DNA of 50,740 nt from an uncultured Saprospiraceae bacterium (lineage in GTDB: Bacteria > Bacteroidota > Bacteroidia > Chitinophagales > Saprospiraceae), in the NCBI GenBank assembly GCA_938028705.1, contig CALIZI010000333.1, positions 1-50,740 on the forward strand. Direction: 5' to 3'. Position 1 is the stretch's first letter, and every line of letters begins with the position of its first letter. Below the pieces are notes generated by a model, which searched no databases, was not told where the DNA came from, and worked only from the letters and a program-made list of their open reading frames with translations. Made by a program: the position numbers and the translations under genes. This document shows, piece by piece, positions 1 to 8,738 of the stretch.

Positions 1-1590
1 CGGATCAGTTGATAGAATCGTTACACAACCCGACCCGTCAGGGGTCAAGGCAGAACCTTCACTATTGGAGTTCGGCGGATAAATCACGCCATCCGTTACC
101 CCCATATTCGTGAAAATACTCGCACATATCGTTATATCTACTCCCTGACAAACCGCTACGTCAGGTACTACAGGCGCAGGGGCTCCTTCTGTTATCGTCA
201 ACACAACAGGACTGCGTTCACTGATACAGCCGCCTACGCTACATTCTGCATAATAGGTGTAAGTTCCTGCCGTCAGGTTGGAATAACCCGGTGGCATAAA
301 CGGACTACCCGTACCAATTTGGTTGCCGCCGCTGAAGCTATCGTACCATAATAAGGTCTCGCCTGTCGCGCAAGTTGCTGTCAAACCATCCACTGCCGCA
401 TCCGCTACTATAGCTCCTTCGCAGATCTCATAAGGTGCAACAGGGGGTGCCGTCGGCGCAGGTAAAACGCAAACCGCGCCTTCGCCCATCGCTGTGCAGC
501 CATTGCCATCCGTTACGATGACCGTATATATATCACCATTCATCGCATCCGCCGCAGGTATCACAGGATTCGGATTACTTGATGTATAAGTGCTGCCGGC
601 AGGTCCGGTCCATTCATAAGAACCGCCGGACAGGGGATTAGCTATCGTAAATTGGACATCCTCGCCGTCGCAAACACAAGCCGTCTCTACCACAGGATCT
701 AAGGGTAGAGGATTTATCGTTATCTCGCCCGAACCAATGCCCGAAAGACATCCATTCGCATCTGTATATTGGGCTGTATAAGTGCCTTCTACATAACCCG
801 GATCAGTTGACAGAATCGTTACACAACCCGAACCATCAGGGGTCAAAGCCGAACCTTCACTATTGGAGTTCGGCGGATAAATCACGCCATCCGTTACCCC
901 CATATTCGTGAATATACTCGCACATATCACTATCTCTACACCTTCGCAGACCGCTACATCAGGTACCACAGGCGCAGGCGCACCGGACGTTACCGTTAAA
1001 GTCGCTGACATGCGGGGACTCGCACAATCGCCTATGCTACATTCTGCATAATAGGTATAAGTGCCAGCACTTAGATTCGATGCACCAGCCGGAATAAACG
1101 GACTGCCAGAACCTATCTGATTGCCGCCGCTGAAACTATCGTACCATAAAATGGTAGAGGCTGCATCTGAACACGTTGCCGTTAAGCCCGCAGGCGTAGC
1201 TCCTTCGCAGATATCATCATCCGTCGTCGCTGTTACTGTGGGTAAAGGACGGACACAGATAGGTCCGCTGCCCATAGAGGTACAGCCGCTTGCATCCGTT
1301 AAGATGACCGCATAGACATCGCCGTCCATCGCTACTGTACCCGGTACCGTCACACTGACACCATTGCTTTGATAAGCATTGCCGCCATTAGGACCTTCCC
1401 AAGCATAAGAACCTCCGGCAATAGGATTCGTTACCGTCAATACCGCATCCTCGCCTTCACATACACAATCACTCGCTACCGCAGGATCCGCAGGTAAAGG
1501 ATTTATCGTTATCGTACCCTCGCCGGGTAAACTCTCACAGCCATTCTCATCTATATACGTCACCGTATATGTACCCGCTACATAACCCGG
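1..1590 (-). repeat. Tandem 798-bp (266-codon) coding repeat inside the surface protein
   Basis: Positions 1-160 and 799-958 are nearly identical, and the register (offset exactly 798) continues through 241/1039 and more loosely through 500-720/1299-1510. A third, more diverged unit follows upstream in the gene (around 1590-2030). Because 798 is a multiple of three, the repeat keeps the frame and encodes a 266-residue module. This indicates recent unequal crossing-over, and more copies probably lie beyond the window edge. Confidence 0.8.
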
Positions 1591-4476
1591 GTCATTGGGA
1601 TTTATCGTTACACAACCGCTGCTCGCATCTAATTGAGACCCTTCACTGCTCGAATTAGGTGGTGAAACCGTCACGCCCATCACATCAGGGTCACTTACGA
1701 TACTTAAACATATTTCTATCGGCTCACCCGCACAGACCGTTACATCAGGTACTGTCGGTGGCTCGGGTTGGGGATTTATCGTTAAGACCGCAGTCGAAAA
1801 TCCACTCACACAAGCCGCACCCGCTCCGCAGGTCACATAATAGGTATAAGCTCCGGGAGCTAAACTTGTATAACCCGAAGGTAAAAAAGCATTGCCGGCA
1901 CCAATTTGTGTACCACCAGGCGCATTATACCACTGGGCATCAATACCAGGACCACACATATCAATAGGGTCTAACATTAAACCCTCGCCGGCAGGAGCTA
2001 CCTGACCTTCACATATCTGATAATCTAAAGTGCCCGGCTCCATCTCTTCTGTTAATACCACAACTGTTGTACAGCCTTCTTCGCTGACACAGCCTTCTGC
2101 ATTCGTTACCACTACACAGTAGTCATAAGAACCTGCCATCAATGCGGTAACTGTAAAGGTCGGTGCCGTCGATACTGGCATATCCGCTGCATCAGTCCAC
2201 TGATAAGTAGAACCGTCTGCTGCACCAACCGTTAATTCTACATCCTCGCCTTCACAAATAGGTCCGTTGTTCGTTGGCTGGGGAGTCGGAGGTCCTTCTA
2301 AGACTGTGATGGTAATCGCCGCAGGACTGCTCTCACAAGTGATTACTCCATCACTTATTAATTCGGTATAAGTTACTGTATAGATACCCGGAGTCGTATT
2401 GTCTATCATATAACCGGCTAAGGTCAAATCTAATACAGGAACACTAGTTTCAACTAGTCCACCAGGACCATAACCATTAAATACACTTCCGGCTACACTA
2501 CCCACTAAGGTAACTGCCAGAATATCATCGTTGGGACATATTTCCCTAGTTATATCCGCAGGGGCAGGTGGACGTGGTACTATTATATAGGTACAAGCTG
2601 TACGCTCACTTTCACAACCATCTATATCCGTACAGGATACAAAATACTGATAAGTACCTGGCTCCGTGACTAAAGGAAGGTATGTCATTCCAGTAGCTAC
2701 TTGATTTCCATCGACTGACGCATCATACCATGTCCAATCTACACAATTCGTGGCATCAGCATTGTCTTGTGCTGTGAGCATCATTGGAGCATCACCTTCA
2801 CATATACGTACTGGATCTTTATCCAATGGTGGTGGATTATCTTTTGTTATTATAAAACAATGAAAAGAAACATCTACATCCCAGCAGGGGTCAGCCGGAT
2901 CGATATATGTATCGATGCTACCACCAACTACAGGTGGAGGAACACCTGATGCAGGATCATAATTTATCGCATGATATGGATAAGCTGTTCCCAAGGTGAG
3001 ACCGGTGACATCAAATTCAGCCGTAGGACTCTCTTGAATAATAGTACCACCGGGTGCATTTAATAATACATAGGTAGTAACATTACCTCCGGTAGGTCCG
3101 GGAGCTGCACCACTAGTCAATGCACCTTGATACATTACTTCATCATCACAGACTACATCATAACAAGAACAATCACCAACAGGACCGAATATAAGATTTG
3201 CATCACAGGTCAATGCGCCGTCAGTAAATGATGCGACAAAGTCAAATGTTGCTACTCCGTCTCCTACCACTTCTACATCAACAAAAGTGAATTCCGTATC
3301 TCCCATAGCAAGCATCGTAGAGAACGGACCATTTAATATATTACCATTAGCATCAGTCAAAGTAAGCGTACCTCCTACGGGAATGCTACCCCCCACAGTA
3401 GTTACTGTAATATCCATAGTAACTACATCATCTCCGGGGTCGGAAGATGTAGTGAAAGGTCCGGCACCACCATCAGAGAGTGGCATAGGAAGTTCATCAT
3501 CTATGGATGCATCACAACTTTTGACGTTGACTGTGATTTCAAAATCAGGGAAAATTGTCAATGACCCAACTGTAGTACCGGACTCACAAGTGCCACAAGT
3601 ACAACTGGCAGAGTACTCATAAAATCCCGGATCGGTGTCTGGTGGTGTAAAAGTAGCACCAGTTCCCACCATATTGCCAGCTGCATCAAACCACGTAGTA
3701 GTAGGCGCAAGTGCGGCACATCCTCCACAGTCCGCAGCACAAGTGGCTGTAAGGTCTGCTGCTGGAGTACCTGCATCAGCAAGGCATATCAGAACGGTAT
3801 TTACCGCAGGTGGCATCGGGTCATAGACCGTCACCATCATCACCGCAGTGACCTCGCATGGTGTACCACCAGCTAGCGTATTGGTGATGGTATAGCATCC
3901 GGCGGCTGTTGCGGAGAACTCATTGCCCGCGATAGTGCCGCCATCGGCAGTCAAGACATTACACCTTTCATCAACGGCTGCAAGCATAACCACATCTCCG
4001 ACACAGACCTCTGTGGCAGATACTGTAAATGCCGGATCCAGTGCAGGCGTACCAGTATCTACCGCCCCCCCCACATTATCCGTGACTGTTCCACCTGTAA
4101 CCGTAGTACCGTCACCAGAAAAACTGACGGCATTAATCCCGGGACATAAACTTGTAGTCGCACACTCTGTGACGGAATCTCCGTCAAAATTTGTTTGCAA
4201 AGGACCTATCGTAACTGGTCCACTGGGTAAGTTTATGGTTACGCTCTTAAAACAAGGATAAACATTGAGAGCATCTGTCGGTGTTGAGTAAGTGTAGCAA
4301 ACATCAATTGTCGGCGCACACTCATTGGTGTTATCAACTCCGGCAGGATCCAAGTCAAAGGAAGCATTTCCTATATGACAGGCATGCGTGCCAGAACTGA
4401 ACATCAGGAAACAACAAGACAAGGTTGTGATAACTTGCGCGAACCGCCTCCTTCGTGTAAAAAATTTGGTTTTCAT
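1..4476 (-). CDS. Giant Ig-like repeat surface/adhesin protein, C-terminus outside the window
   Basis: The reading frame is open from an ATG at 4476 to the window edge, giving about 1,492 residues with the C-terminus missing. It starts with a basic signal peptide (FFTRRRRF, then a hydrophobic stretch ending near SSGTHACH), so the protein is exported. The rest is a chain of Cys-containing beta-sandwich-type modules. Recurrent motifs include CEGEDVxLTV, TWYDAxGNxVGTGATFTP followed by PGTYxYYVSC (the Ig_7/CHU_C-associated pattern), and PxVPDVAVCEGV. The distal part is a tandem repeat of a 266-residue unit. Family knowledge: such Bacteroidota proteins are T9SS-exported adhesins or gliding-associated surface fibres (SprB/CHU_C type), usually with a C-terminal sorting domain, which would lie beyond position 1. 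Ligand and function are not visible. The protein is acidic and Thr/Gly-rich. Confidence 0.85.
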   Translation of the reverse strand, partial: MKTKFFTRRRRFAQVITTLSCCFLMFSSGTHACHIGNASFDLDPAGVDNTNECAPTIDVCYTYSTPTDALNVYPCFKSVTINLPSGPVTIGPLQTNFDGDSVTECATTSLCPGINAVSFSGDGTTVTGGTVTDNVGGAVDTGTPALDPAFTVSATEVCVGDVVMLAAVDERCNVLTADGGTIAGNEFSATAAGCYTITNTLAGGTPCEVTAVMMVTVYDPMPPAVNTVLICLADAGTPAADLTATCAADCGGCAALAPTTTWFDAAGNMVGTGATFTPPDTDPGFYEYSASCTCGTCESGTTVGSLTIFPDFEITVNVKSCDASIDDELPMPLSDGGAGPFTTSSDPGDDVVTMDITVTTVGGSIPVGGTLTLTDANGNILNGPFSTMLAMGDTEFTFVDVEVVGDGVATFDFVASFTDGALTCDANLIFGPVGDCSCYDVVCDDEVMYQGALTSGAAPGPTGGNVTTYVLLNAPGGTIIQESPTAEFDVTGLTLGTAYPYHAINYDPASGVPPPVVGGSIDTYIDPADPCWDVDVSFHCFIITKDNPPPLDKDPVRICEGDAPMMLTAQDNADATNCVDWTWYDASVDGNQVATGMTYLPLVTEPGTYQYFVSCTDIDGCESERTACTYIIVPRPPAPADITREICPNDDILAVTLVGSVAGSVFNGYGPGGLVETSVPVLDLTLAGYMIDNTTPGIYTVTYTELISDGVITCESSPAAITITVLEGPPTPQPTNNGPICEGEDVELTVGAADGSTYQWTDAADMPVSTAPTFTVTALMAGSYDYCVVVTNAEGCVSEEGCTTVVVLTEEMEPGTLDYQICEGQVAPAGEGLMLDPIDMCGPGIDAQWYNAPGGTQIGAGNAFLPSGYTSLAPGAYTYYVTCGAGAACVSGFSTAVLTINPQPEPPTVPDVTVCAGEPIEICLSIVSDPDVMGVTVSPPNSSSEGSQLDASSGCVTINPNDPGYVAGTYTVTYIDENGCESLPGEGTITINPLPADPAVASDCVCEGEDAVLTVTNPIAGGSYAWEGPNGGNAYQSNGVSVTVPGTVAMDGDVYAVILTDASGCTSMGSGPICVRPLPTVTATTDDDICEGATPAGLTATCSDAASTILWYDSFSGGNQIGSGSPFIPAGASNLSAGTYTYYAECSIGDCASPRMSATLTVTSGAPAPVVPDVAVCEGVEIVICASIFTNMGVTDGVIYPPNSNSEGSALTPDGSGCVTILSTDPGYVEGTYTAQYTDANGCLSGIGSGEITINPLPLDPVVETACVCDGEDVQFTIANPLSGGSYEWTGPAGSTYTSSNPNPVIPAADAMNGDIYTVIVTDGNGCTAMGEGAVCVLPAPTAPPVAPYEICEGAIVADAAVDGLTATCATGETLLWYDSFSGGNQIGTGSPFMPPGYSNLTAGTYTYYAECSVGGCISERSPVVLTITEGAPAPVVPDVAVCQGVDITICASIFTNMGVTDGVIYPPNSNSEGSALTPDGSGCVTILSTDP

Positions 4477-5236
4477 AAAACTGATTTTAAAATCTCGTAT
4501 GGGTATTTTCATTTGATTTATCATAAATGACAAATTTTGGTTTTCTATATCTCTATTCTCTATTATTTTTGATTTTGATGTTGTTGGTGGGGATAGGGAT
4601 TTGAGAAAAGTAATGTTCGATTTCATTTTAGTTTATTTTTTATTTTTCATACATAGGGGCATAGTTTGGGCATAGTGAAGCACAATTTTAATATAAATTT
4701 GGCAAATGAAAAAACTTTTTCGCGCTTTTATTTTCAGTTTTTATTAACATTTTTCAATATTTATTAAATATTTTATTAATAAAAAAAAATTAATCAATTA
4801 TAACTCATTGATAATAAGTTTTTTAAAATACATTTATACTATTTTTTTAATCTTTAAAAGATGCCTAAAATATTGTTATTTTTATGTCAAATTCGTGTTG
4901 ATTTTGTCATTAAAGCATGACATAACACCTTTTCTTCGGATTTCAGTTAAAATATTCAGTTTCTCATGTCAATTTCAACATTCAAATAAGTCAAAAGTCT
5001 GAAAGCTCAGTGGATTGATAATTAAAATATAAATAATTGATAATCAGGTATTTAAATTTTTATAAAATAAAAAAAATAATTATTCTATTAACATTTTATA
5101 AAGCAATAAAAATAAGTATTTTATACATGTATAATATATTTTTGTAAAAATATAACAAAATGAAACACTTTTAATTCGCATCATTTTTTATTATATTAAT
5201 ATTTTATACAATTAAAAATAGACATACACATCCTGA
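4477..5236. other. AT-rich intergenic region, no gene recognised
   Basis: About 760 bases of very AT-rich DNA lie between the start of the surface-protein gene and the orphan sorting-domain fragment. It holds poly-A/T runs and short AT palindromes. The only open frames are low-complexity translations rich in F, I, K, L and Y with no family features. The promoter and leader of the long minus-strand gene must lie at the left end, but no clear -33/-7 pair stands out. Confidence 0.6.
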
Positions 5237-5290
5237 CAAAATTCTAAATTATACTTTTTCACTTCATCAGGACATTCTGCCGAAGATATT

Positions 5291-5608
5291 TTGTATATAA
5301 TAGATAATAATTTGAATATAGTGAAGTCGAAAATCGAACCGATATTGGCTATGAATAATTTTGTGCGGATTTATCCTAATCCTGTCGCAAATATGTTGTA
5401 TTTTTACCTTAATTTTAAACCTTCTTTGTCGGACGGTGTTACCGTTGAATTATTTGATTCGACGGGAAAAGTGGTTAGATATTTGACATCGAATGCGGCA
5501 GATGATTTGTTGGAAATACAGTGTAGTGATTTGCTATCAGGAACTTATTTTTATCGGGTTTATCATGGCGAACAGTATGTGTCGGAGAAGGTTATGATTG
5601 TCAAATGA
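5291..5608 (+). pseudogene. Orphan T9SS type A C-terminal sorting domain (probable gene remnant)
   Basis: The 105-residue frame consists almost only of a T9SS sorting domain. It has the YPNPVAN entry motif, then a beta-strand, VELFDSTGKVVR, and the closing LSGTYFYRVYHGEQYVSEKVMIVK-type strands. There is no signal peptide and no passenger. The annotated start is TTG; the first ATG is at 5351. The frame stays open upstream to a TGA at 5234-5236 and still looks protein-like (SSGHSAEDILYIIDNNLN), so the 5' part of a larger cargo gene appears to be lost. Known role: these domains target cargo through the T9SS and are useless without an N-terminal Sec signal. A recombination donor cassette is an alternative to simple decay. 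Confidence 0.55.
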
Positions 5609-5741
5609 ATTATGATAAAATAATTTTATTTAATTTATTAAAAATTTATAATCAATATTTTACACATAATATTAATTATAAATAAATCAAAAAAATACGC
5701 CTATTTTGGCAAAAAATATCATTGAAAAATGAATTGGAATC

Positions 5742-6761
5742 ATGGATATTGCTTATCTCGCAAGTGAATTTAGCCGGATATTTTTTCTGTACTGGGAAGC
5801 TGCCTTCAAACAGTTATATACATTTTCATGGTATAATAGCTTTTTTTGGGTGGGCTTGTGGTGTCTGTTTTGTTTTGCTTTAGAGTTGATATTGCCGCGC
5901 CGATTGGATTATAAAGTAGTGAAACGCAAGGGCTTTTGGTTGGATATTTTTTATGTGATATTCAATGATTTTCTCCTTATGGGGCTTGGTTTTTTTGCAT
6001 TTATGTGGGTGTTTGAAAAGGCATATTTGGCAGGTTTGGGTTCTATTGGAATTGATAGTACGGTGATATTTGAGGTGCATCATTGGCCCCTCTGGGCGCA
6101 GATATTATTATTGTTTCTGATAGTGGATTTAATGGAGTTTTTGGCGCACTACGCCATGCACCGTTTCAATTTCTTGTGGGCATTTCATAAGATACATCAC
6201 GCACAAGAGGAGATTGGTTTTGCCTCGTCTCGTCATTTTCATTGGGGAGAAATCTTTGTATTTAAGCCATTTATTTATTTGCCTTTGAGTCTCTTGGGAT
6301 ATACGGCAAAGGAATATACTATACTCGTTTTGACCTTAGTTTATTTTGCAGCGTTCTTTTCTCATACAAATATCAAATTCAATTTCGGCTTCTTTAATTA
6401 CCTCTTTATCACGCCTCAAACGCATCAATGGCATCACGCCAAGAATATGCCGCATCCGCATCGCTACGGCGTTAATTTCGCTTCTGTGTTGCCGATTTGG
6501 GATGTGCTGATTGGTACTTTTTATTTGCCAAAAGATAGGAATGAAGCCCCCGAACTCGGTGTGGATGATAATGAGGATATGCCTACGACTTTTCTGGGAC
6601 AGTTTGTTTATCCTTTTGTTTTTCTGTTTTCAAAGGGCAAACAAAAGGATAATGTGTTTGAATCTTCGCTTCAAACAAATCCGGCTGTGACTACTCCTTC
6701 CAAGCAAATTCCGACAGGGAAAACGCACAAGAAGAAGCCTGTGAAGAAGCGAAAGAAATAG
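5742..6761 (+). CDS. Sterol desaturase / fatty acid hydroxylase superfamily membrane protein
   Basis: A 339-residue polytopic membrane protein of the di-iron fatty acid hydroxylase superfamily. Histidine clusters are visible: HYAMHR near residues 137-142, HKIHH near 150-154, and THQWHH near 228-233 followed by HPHRYG. They match the HxxxH / HxxHH / HxxHH set that binds two irons at the membrane face. About five hydrophobic helices occupy the N-terminal two-thirds. The tail (last about 60 residues) is hydrophilic and ends in a Lys-rich KKKPVKKRKK segment. Family reaction: O2-dependent hydroxylation or desaturation of a lipid or sterol-like substrate; the substrate cannot be read from sequence. 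It stands alone, with AT-rich DNA before it and an inverted repeat after it. Confidence 0.85.
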   Translation: MDIAYLASEFSRIFFLYWEAAFKQLYTFSWYNSFFWVGLWCLFCFALELILPRRLDYKVVKRKGFWLDIFYVIFNDFLLMGLGFFAFMWVFEKAYLAGLGSIGIDSTVIFEVHHWPLWAQILLLFLIVDLMEFLAHYAMHRFNFLWAFHKIHHAQEEIGFASSRHFHWGEIFVFKPFIYLPLSLLGYTAKEYTILVLTLVYFAAFFSHTNIKFNFGFFNYLFITPQTHQWHHAKNMPHPHRYGVNFASVLPIWDVLIGTFYLPKDRNEAPELGVDDNEDMPTTFLGQFVYPFVFLFSKGKQKDNVFESSLQTNPAVTTPSKQIPTGKTHKKKPVKKRKK

Positions 6762-6763
6762 GA

Positions 6764-6803
6764 TTTTTGGTAGAGAAAATTTATGAATTTTCTCTACCAA
6801 AAA
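6764..6803. repeat. Perfect 17-bp inverted repeat between convergent genes
   Basis: The arms 6764-6780 and 6787-6803 are exact reverse complements around a 6-nt loop. It starts with TTTTT and ends with AAAAA on both strands, which is the reverse of the A-stem-U order of a classical intrinsic terminator. It lies just after the sterol-desaturase-like gene and 34 bases from the end of the convergent lipoprotein gene. It may act as an mRNA 3' stabilising or end hairpin for both. Confidence 0.6.
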
Positions 6804-6836
6804 TAATTTACAACAACTCTGCAATTAGCGTTTCCA

Positions 6837-7229
6837 TTATTTGATGCGTCTCTTATTAAAAACAGTGCTATCCCCTTCTAATGAGAATATTTTAAATTCC
6901 TCATCCGAAACATTGAGTATTTTGTAATAGGCAAGTAAGGCAGTCGATTGATTTCTAAACATATACAAAGTATCCCCAACTACTGCCCAACGCCCTCCCA
7001 TCGAAAGACCGGTATCCCAAGTGCCGTTCCATGTACTGTCGGCAGCATAGGTCATGGTGCTGTTTTCATCCTGCCAAGTGCCGACTATGGACCGCATGGT
7101 GCTTTGAGTACTTTCCGTTTTACAGGATAAAATTACCAAAGAAACTACGCAGAAAAAGCAAAGAAAAAGTGCAAGCCTGTGAGATTTTTTGTATTTCACA
7201 GACTCATTATTTTTATATAAAAAACGCAT
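6837..7229 (-). CDS. Small lipocalin-like lipoprotein
   Basis: A 130-residue protein with a basic N-terminus, a hydrophobic helix (LALFLCFFCVVSLVILSC) and a lipobox-like VILSC, giving a predicted lipid-anchored Cys near residue 36. The mature part begins with IVGTWQDENSTMTYAADSTW and contains GGRWAVVGDTLYM, the layout of short lipocalin-like/DUF domains common in Bacteroidota. The function is unknown. Its ATG overlaps the stop of the upstream T9SS cargo gene by one base (TAATG at 7229), so the two are very probably translationally coupled. Confidence 0.7.
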   Translation of the reverse strand: MRFLYKNNESVKYKKSHRLALFLCFFCVVSLVILSCKTESTQSTMRSIVGTWQDENSTMTYAADSTWNGTWDTGLSMGGRWAVVGDTLYMFRNQSTALLAYYKILNVSDEEFKIFSLEGDSTVFNKRRIK

Positions 7230-8716
7230 TACTGTTTTATAAATTTCTTGGTAATGACCGCATTTCCGCTGGTCATTTTCACAAAATAAAATCCTATCGG
7301 CAGTTCCTCTGTGCCAATGTGCAATTCGCGGGCATCCTCATTGCTACGAGTGTATGTGTTCAGTACTTTTCCGTTGATGTCAATGATTGAAAATTGCGTA
7401 TTTTCTGCCTGCGTAGGCTCGTAATAAATCGACATTTTATCCTGCACAAGCGTAGGCGCAATGACCATATCTGCCCCCGAAGCACGGTCAAAAGCCACTA
7501 AAGCATCCTGCAAATCAAGGTCTTTCATAACGGGCGTAAATCGGCGGATATGCTCAATTTCTTCACTCAATTCATGTTTGTTTGTGGCTTTGCTCAAACT
7601 CACCAAAAAGGCATCCAAAGTTGCCAGATGTTCCGCATTTATCGCAATTTCATTTTTGCTGACATAAGACTCCATTAACACTGCCAATACCATATCTCGC
7701 AGTTCGTCAAAATGCTTACCGACTGTCTCATACTGCGCTTTGTCAGATGATAAAATTCGGTTAATTTCCGTTTGGTATTTAATATATACTTTTTCAGCAT
7801 CAATAAAATTTTGCACCAATTCGTCTTCCACAAATCTACCGAATTGACTGGCTATCAAAGCTTGATTCGGGTCAACAAAATTTGCATCACTCCTACAAGC
7901 CGCTTGACAAGCCGGACAGTCCGAACCGCCACAGTCCACACCAAGTTCGCTTCCATTCTGGATACCGTCGTCACAAGTCGGACAAGTCGGAATCGCTACA
8001 CCTGTACAGGCAGGCGTAGAAGGTACGACCGGAAAATCATTATCTACCGTAACGCCATCGTTACGAAAAGCATAAAATACCTCGACATTATCAATCGCCA
8101 CATCTCTATCGGCTGTCGTCAAACCATTGAATGAAACCCTAACGTTGAGTTTAAGCCCGTCGTAAGGCAGGTCAAAACAGTAAGTGGTAAAGGTATTGGT
8201 CAGTGCCGAAAACGGAATCACACCGCCGTCAGCCACTCCGTCGCAATCACTATCCAATCCCGGCTCGGTATCTGCCGCGCCACCGCCTGAAAACATAAGC
8301 GAATATTCATCACCACCATCCAAATTCGCGGATACAATGACGTTGGATTCAGCCCCCCAGTCTTCACCGCCATCGGAGGCATCGGCTTCAGCGATATTGA
8401 AGCAAACCGTGATTCCGATAAAGCCCCAAGTATCCACGTCCAACATCTCCGCTACGATATTGCCACACGGGTCTGTACATCCTGCGGCTGCGGTATTGTA
8501 GGCGGTCATATAGTTGCCGTCGGCATTGGTAAATGCAGAGTTAGTCGGCGAATCATGAGCAATACCGACAAAGGCGGTTCCGTCTCCATTGGTGCAACCT
8601 GAATAAGTCCAAGGGTAATGAGGATTGAAACCATCAAAATTCTCATAAATCAGGTGCGCTGAAACAGGCATTTGAGTAATGGTTAGTAAGCAAATTAAAA
8701 GTGTTATTTTTTTCAT
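7229..8716 (-). CDS. Secreted T9SS cargo protein with Cys-rich motif
   Basis: A 495-residue exported protein. It has a signal peptide (KKITLLICLLTITQMPVSA), then a beta-rich domain with FDGFNPHYPWTYSG and a VAIDNVEVFY strand that resembles jelly-roll/MAM-like modules. A short Cys motif follows (CDDGIQNGSELGVDCGG, then SDCPAC), typical of Bacteroidota surface proteins. After a helical linker (about residues 280-410), the C-terminal 80 residues form a T9SS sorting domain ending FYFVKMTSGNAVITKKFIKQ; the usual YPNP entry is replaced by a degenerate segment. Expected location: cell surface or medium. No enzymatic motif is seen. It is upstream of, and coupled to, the small lipoprotein gene. Confidence 0.75.
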   Translation of the reverse strand: MKKITLLICLLTITQMPVSAHLIYENFDGFNPHYPWTYSGCTNGDGTAFVGIAHDSPTNSAFTNADGNYMTAYNTAAAGCTDPCGNIVAEMLDVDTWGFIGITVCFNIAEADASDGGEDWGAESNVIVSANLDGGDEYSLMFSGGGAADTEPGLDSDCDGVADGGVIPFSALTNTFTTYCFDLPYDGLKLNVRVSFNGLTTADRDVAIDNVEVFYAFRNDGVTVDNDFPVVPSTPACTGVAIPTCPTCDDGIQNGSELGVDCGGSDCPACQAACRSDANFVDPNQALIASQFGRFVEDELVQNFIDAEKVYIKYQTEINRILSSDKAQYETVGKHFDELRDMVLAVLMESYVSKNEIAINAEHLATLDAFLVSLSKATNKHELSEEIEHIRRFTPVMKDLDLQDALVAFDRASGADMVIAPTLVQDKMSIYYEPTQAENTQFSIIDINGKVLNTYTRSNEDARELHIGTEELPIGFYFVKMTSGNAVITKKFIKQ

Positions 8717-8738
8717 ATATATTCATTTGGTAAAAAAA

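Noticed and set aside
1121-4261. Several plus-strand open frames of 60-110 codons opposite the surface-protein gene
   Set aside because: They are mirror frames of a long Thr/Gly/Pro-rich gene on the minus strand. They have no start signals, families or codon pattern of their own.
4808-5002. 64-codon frame in the AT-rich spacer
   Set aside because: It is a low-complexity F/I/L/K/Y translation expected from AT-rich DNA, with no promoter and no homology visible.
6764-6803. Perfect hairpin read as an intrinsic terminator
   Set aside because: The stem begins with T5 and ends with A5 on both strands, the opposite of the terminator pattern. It is listed only as an inverted repeat.
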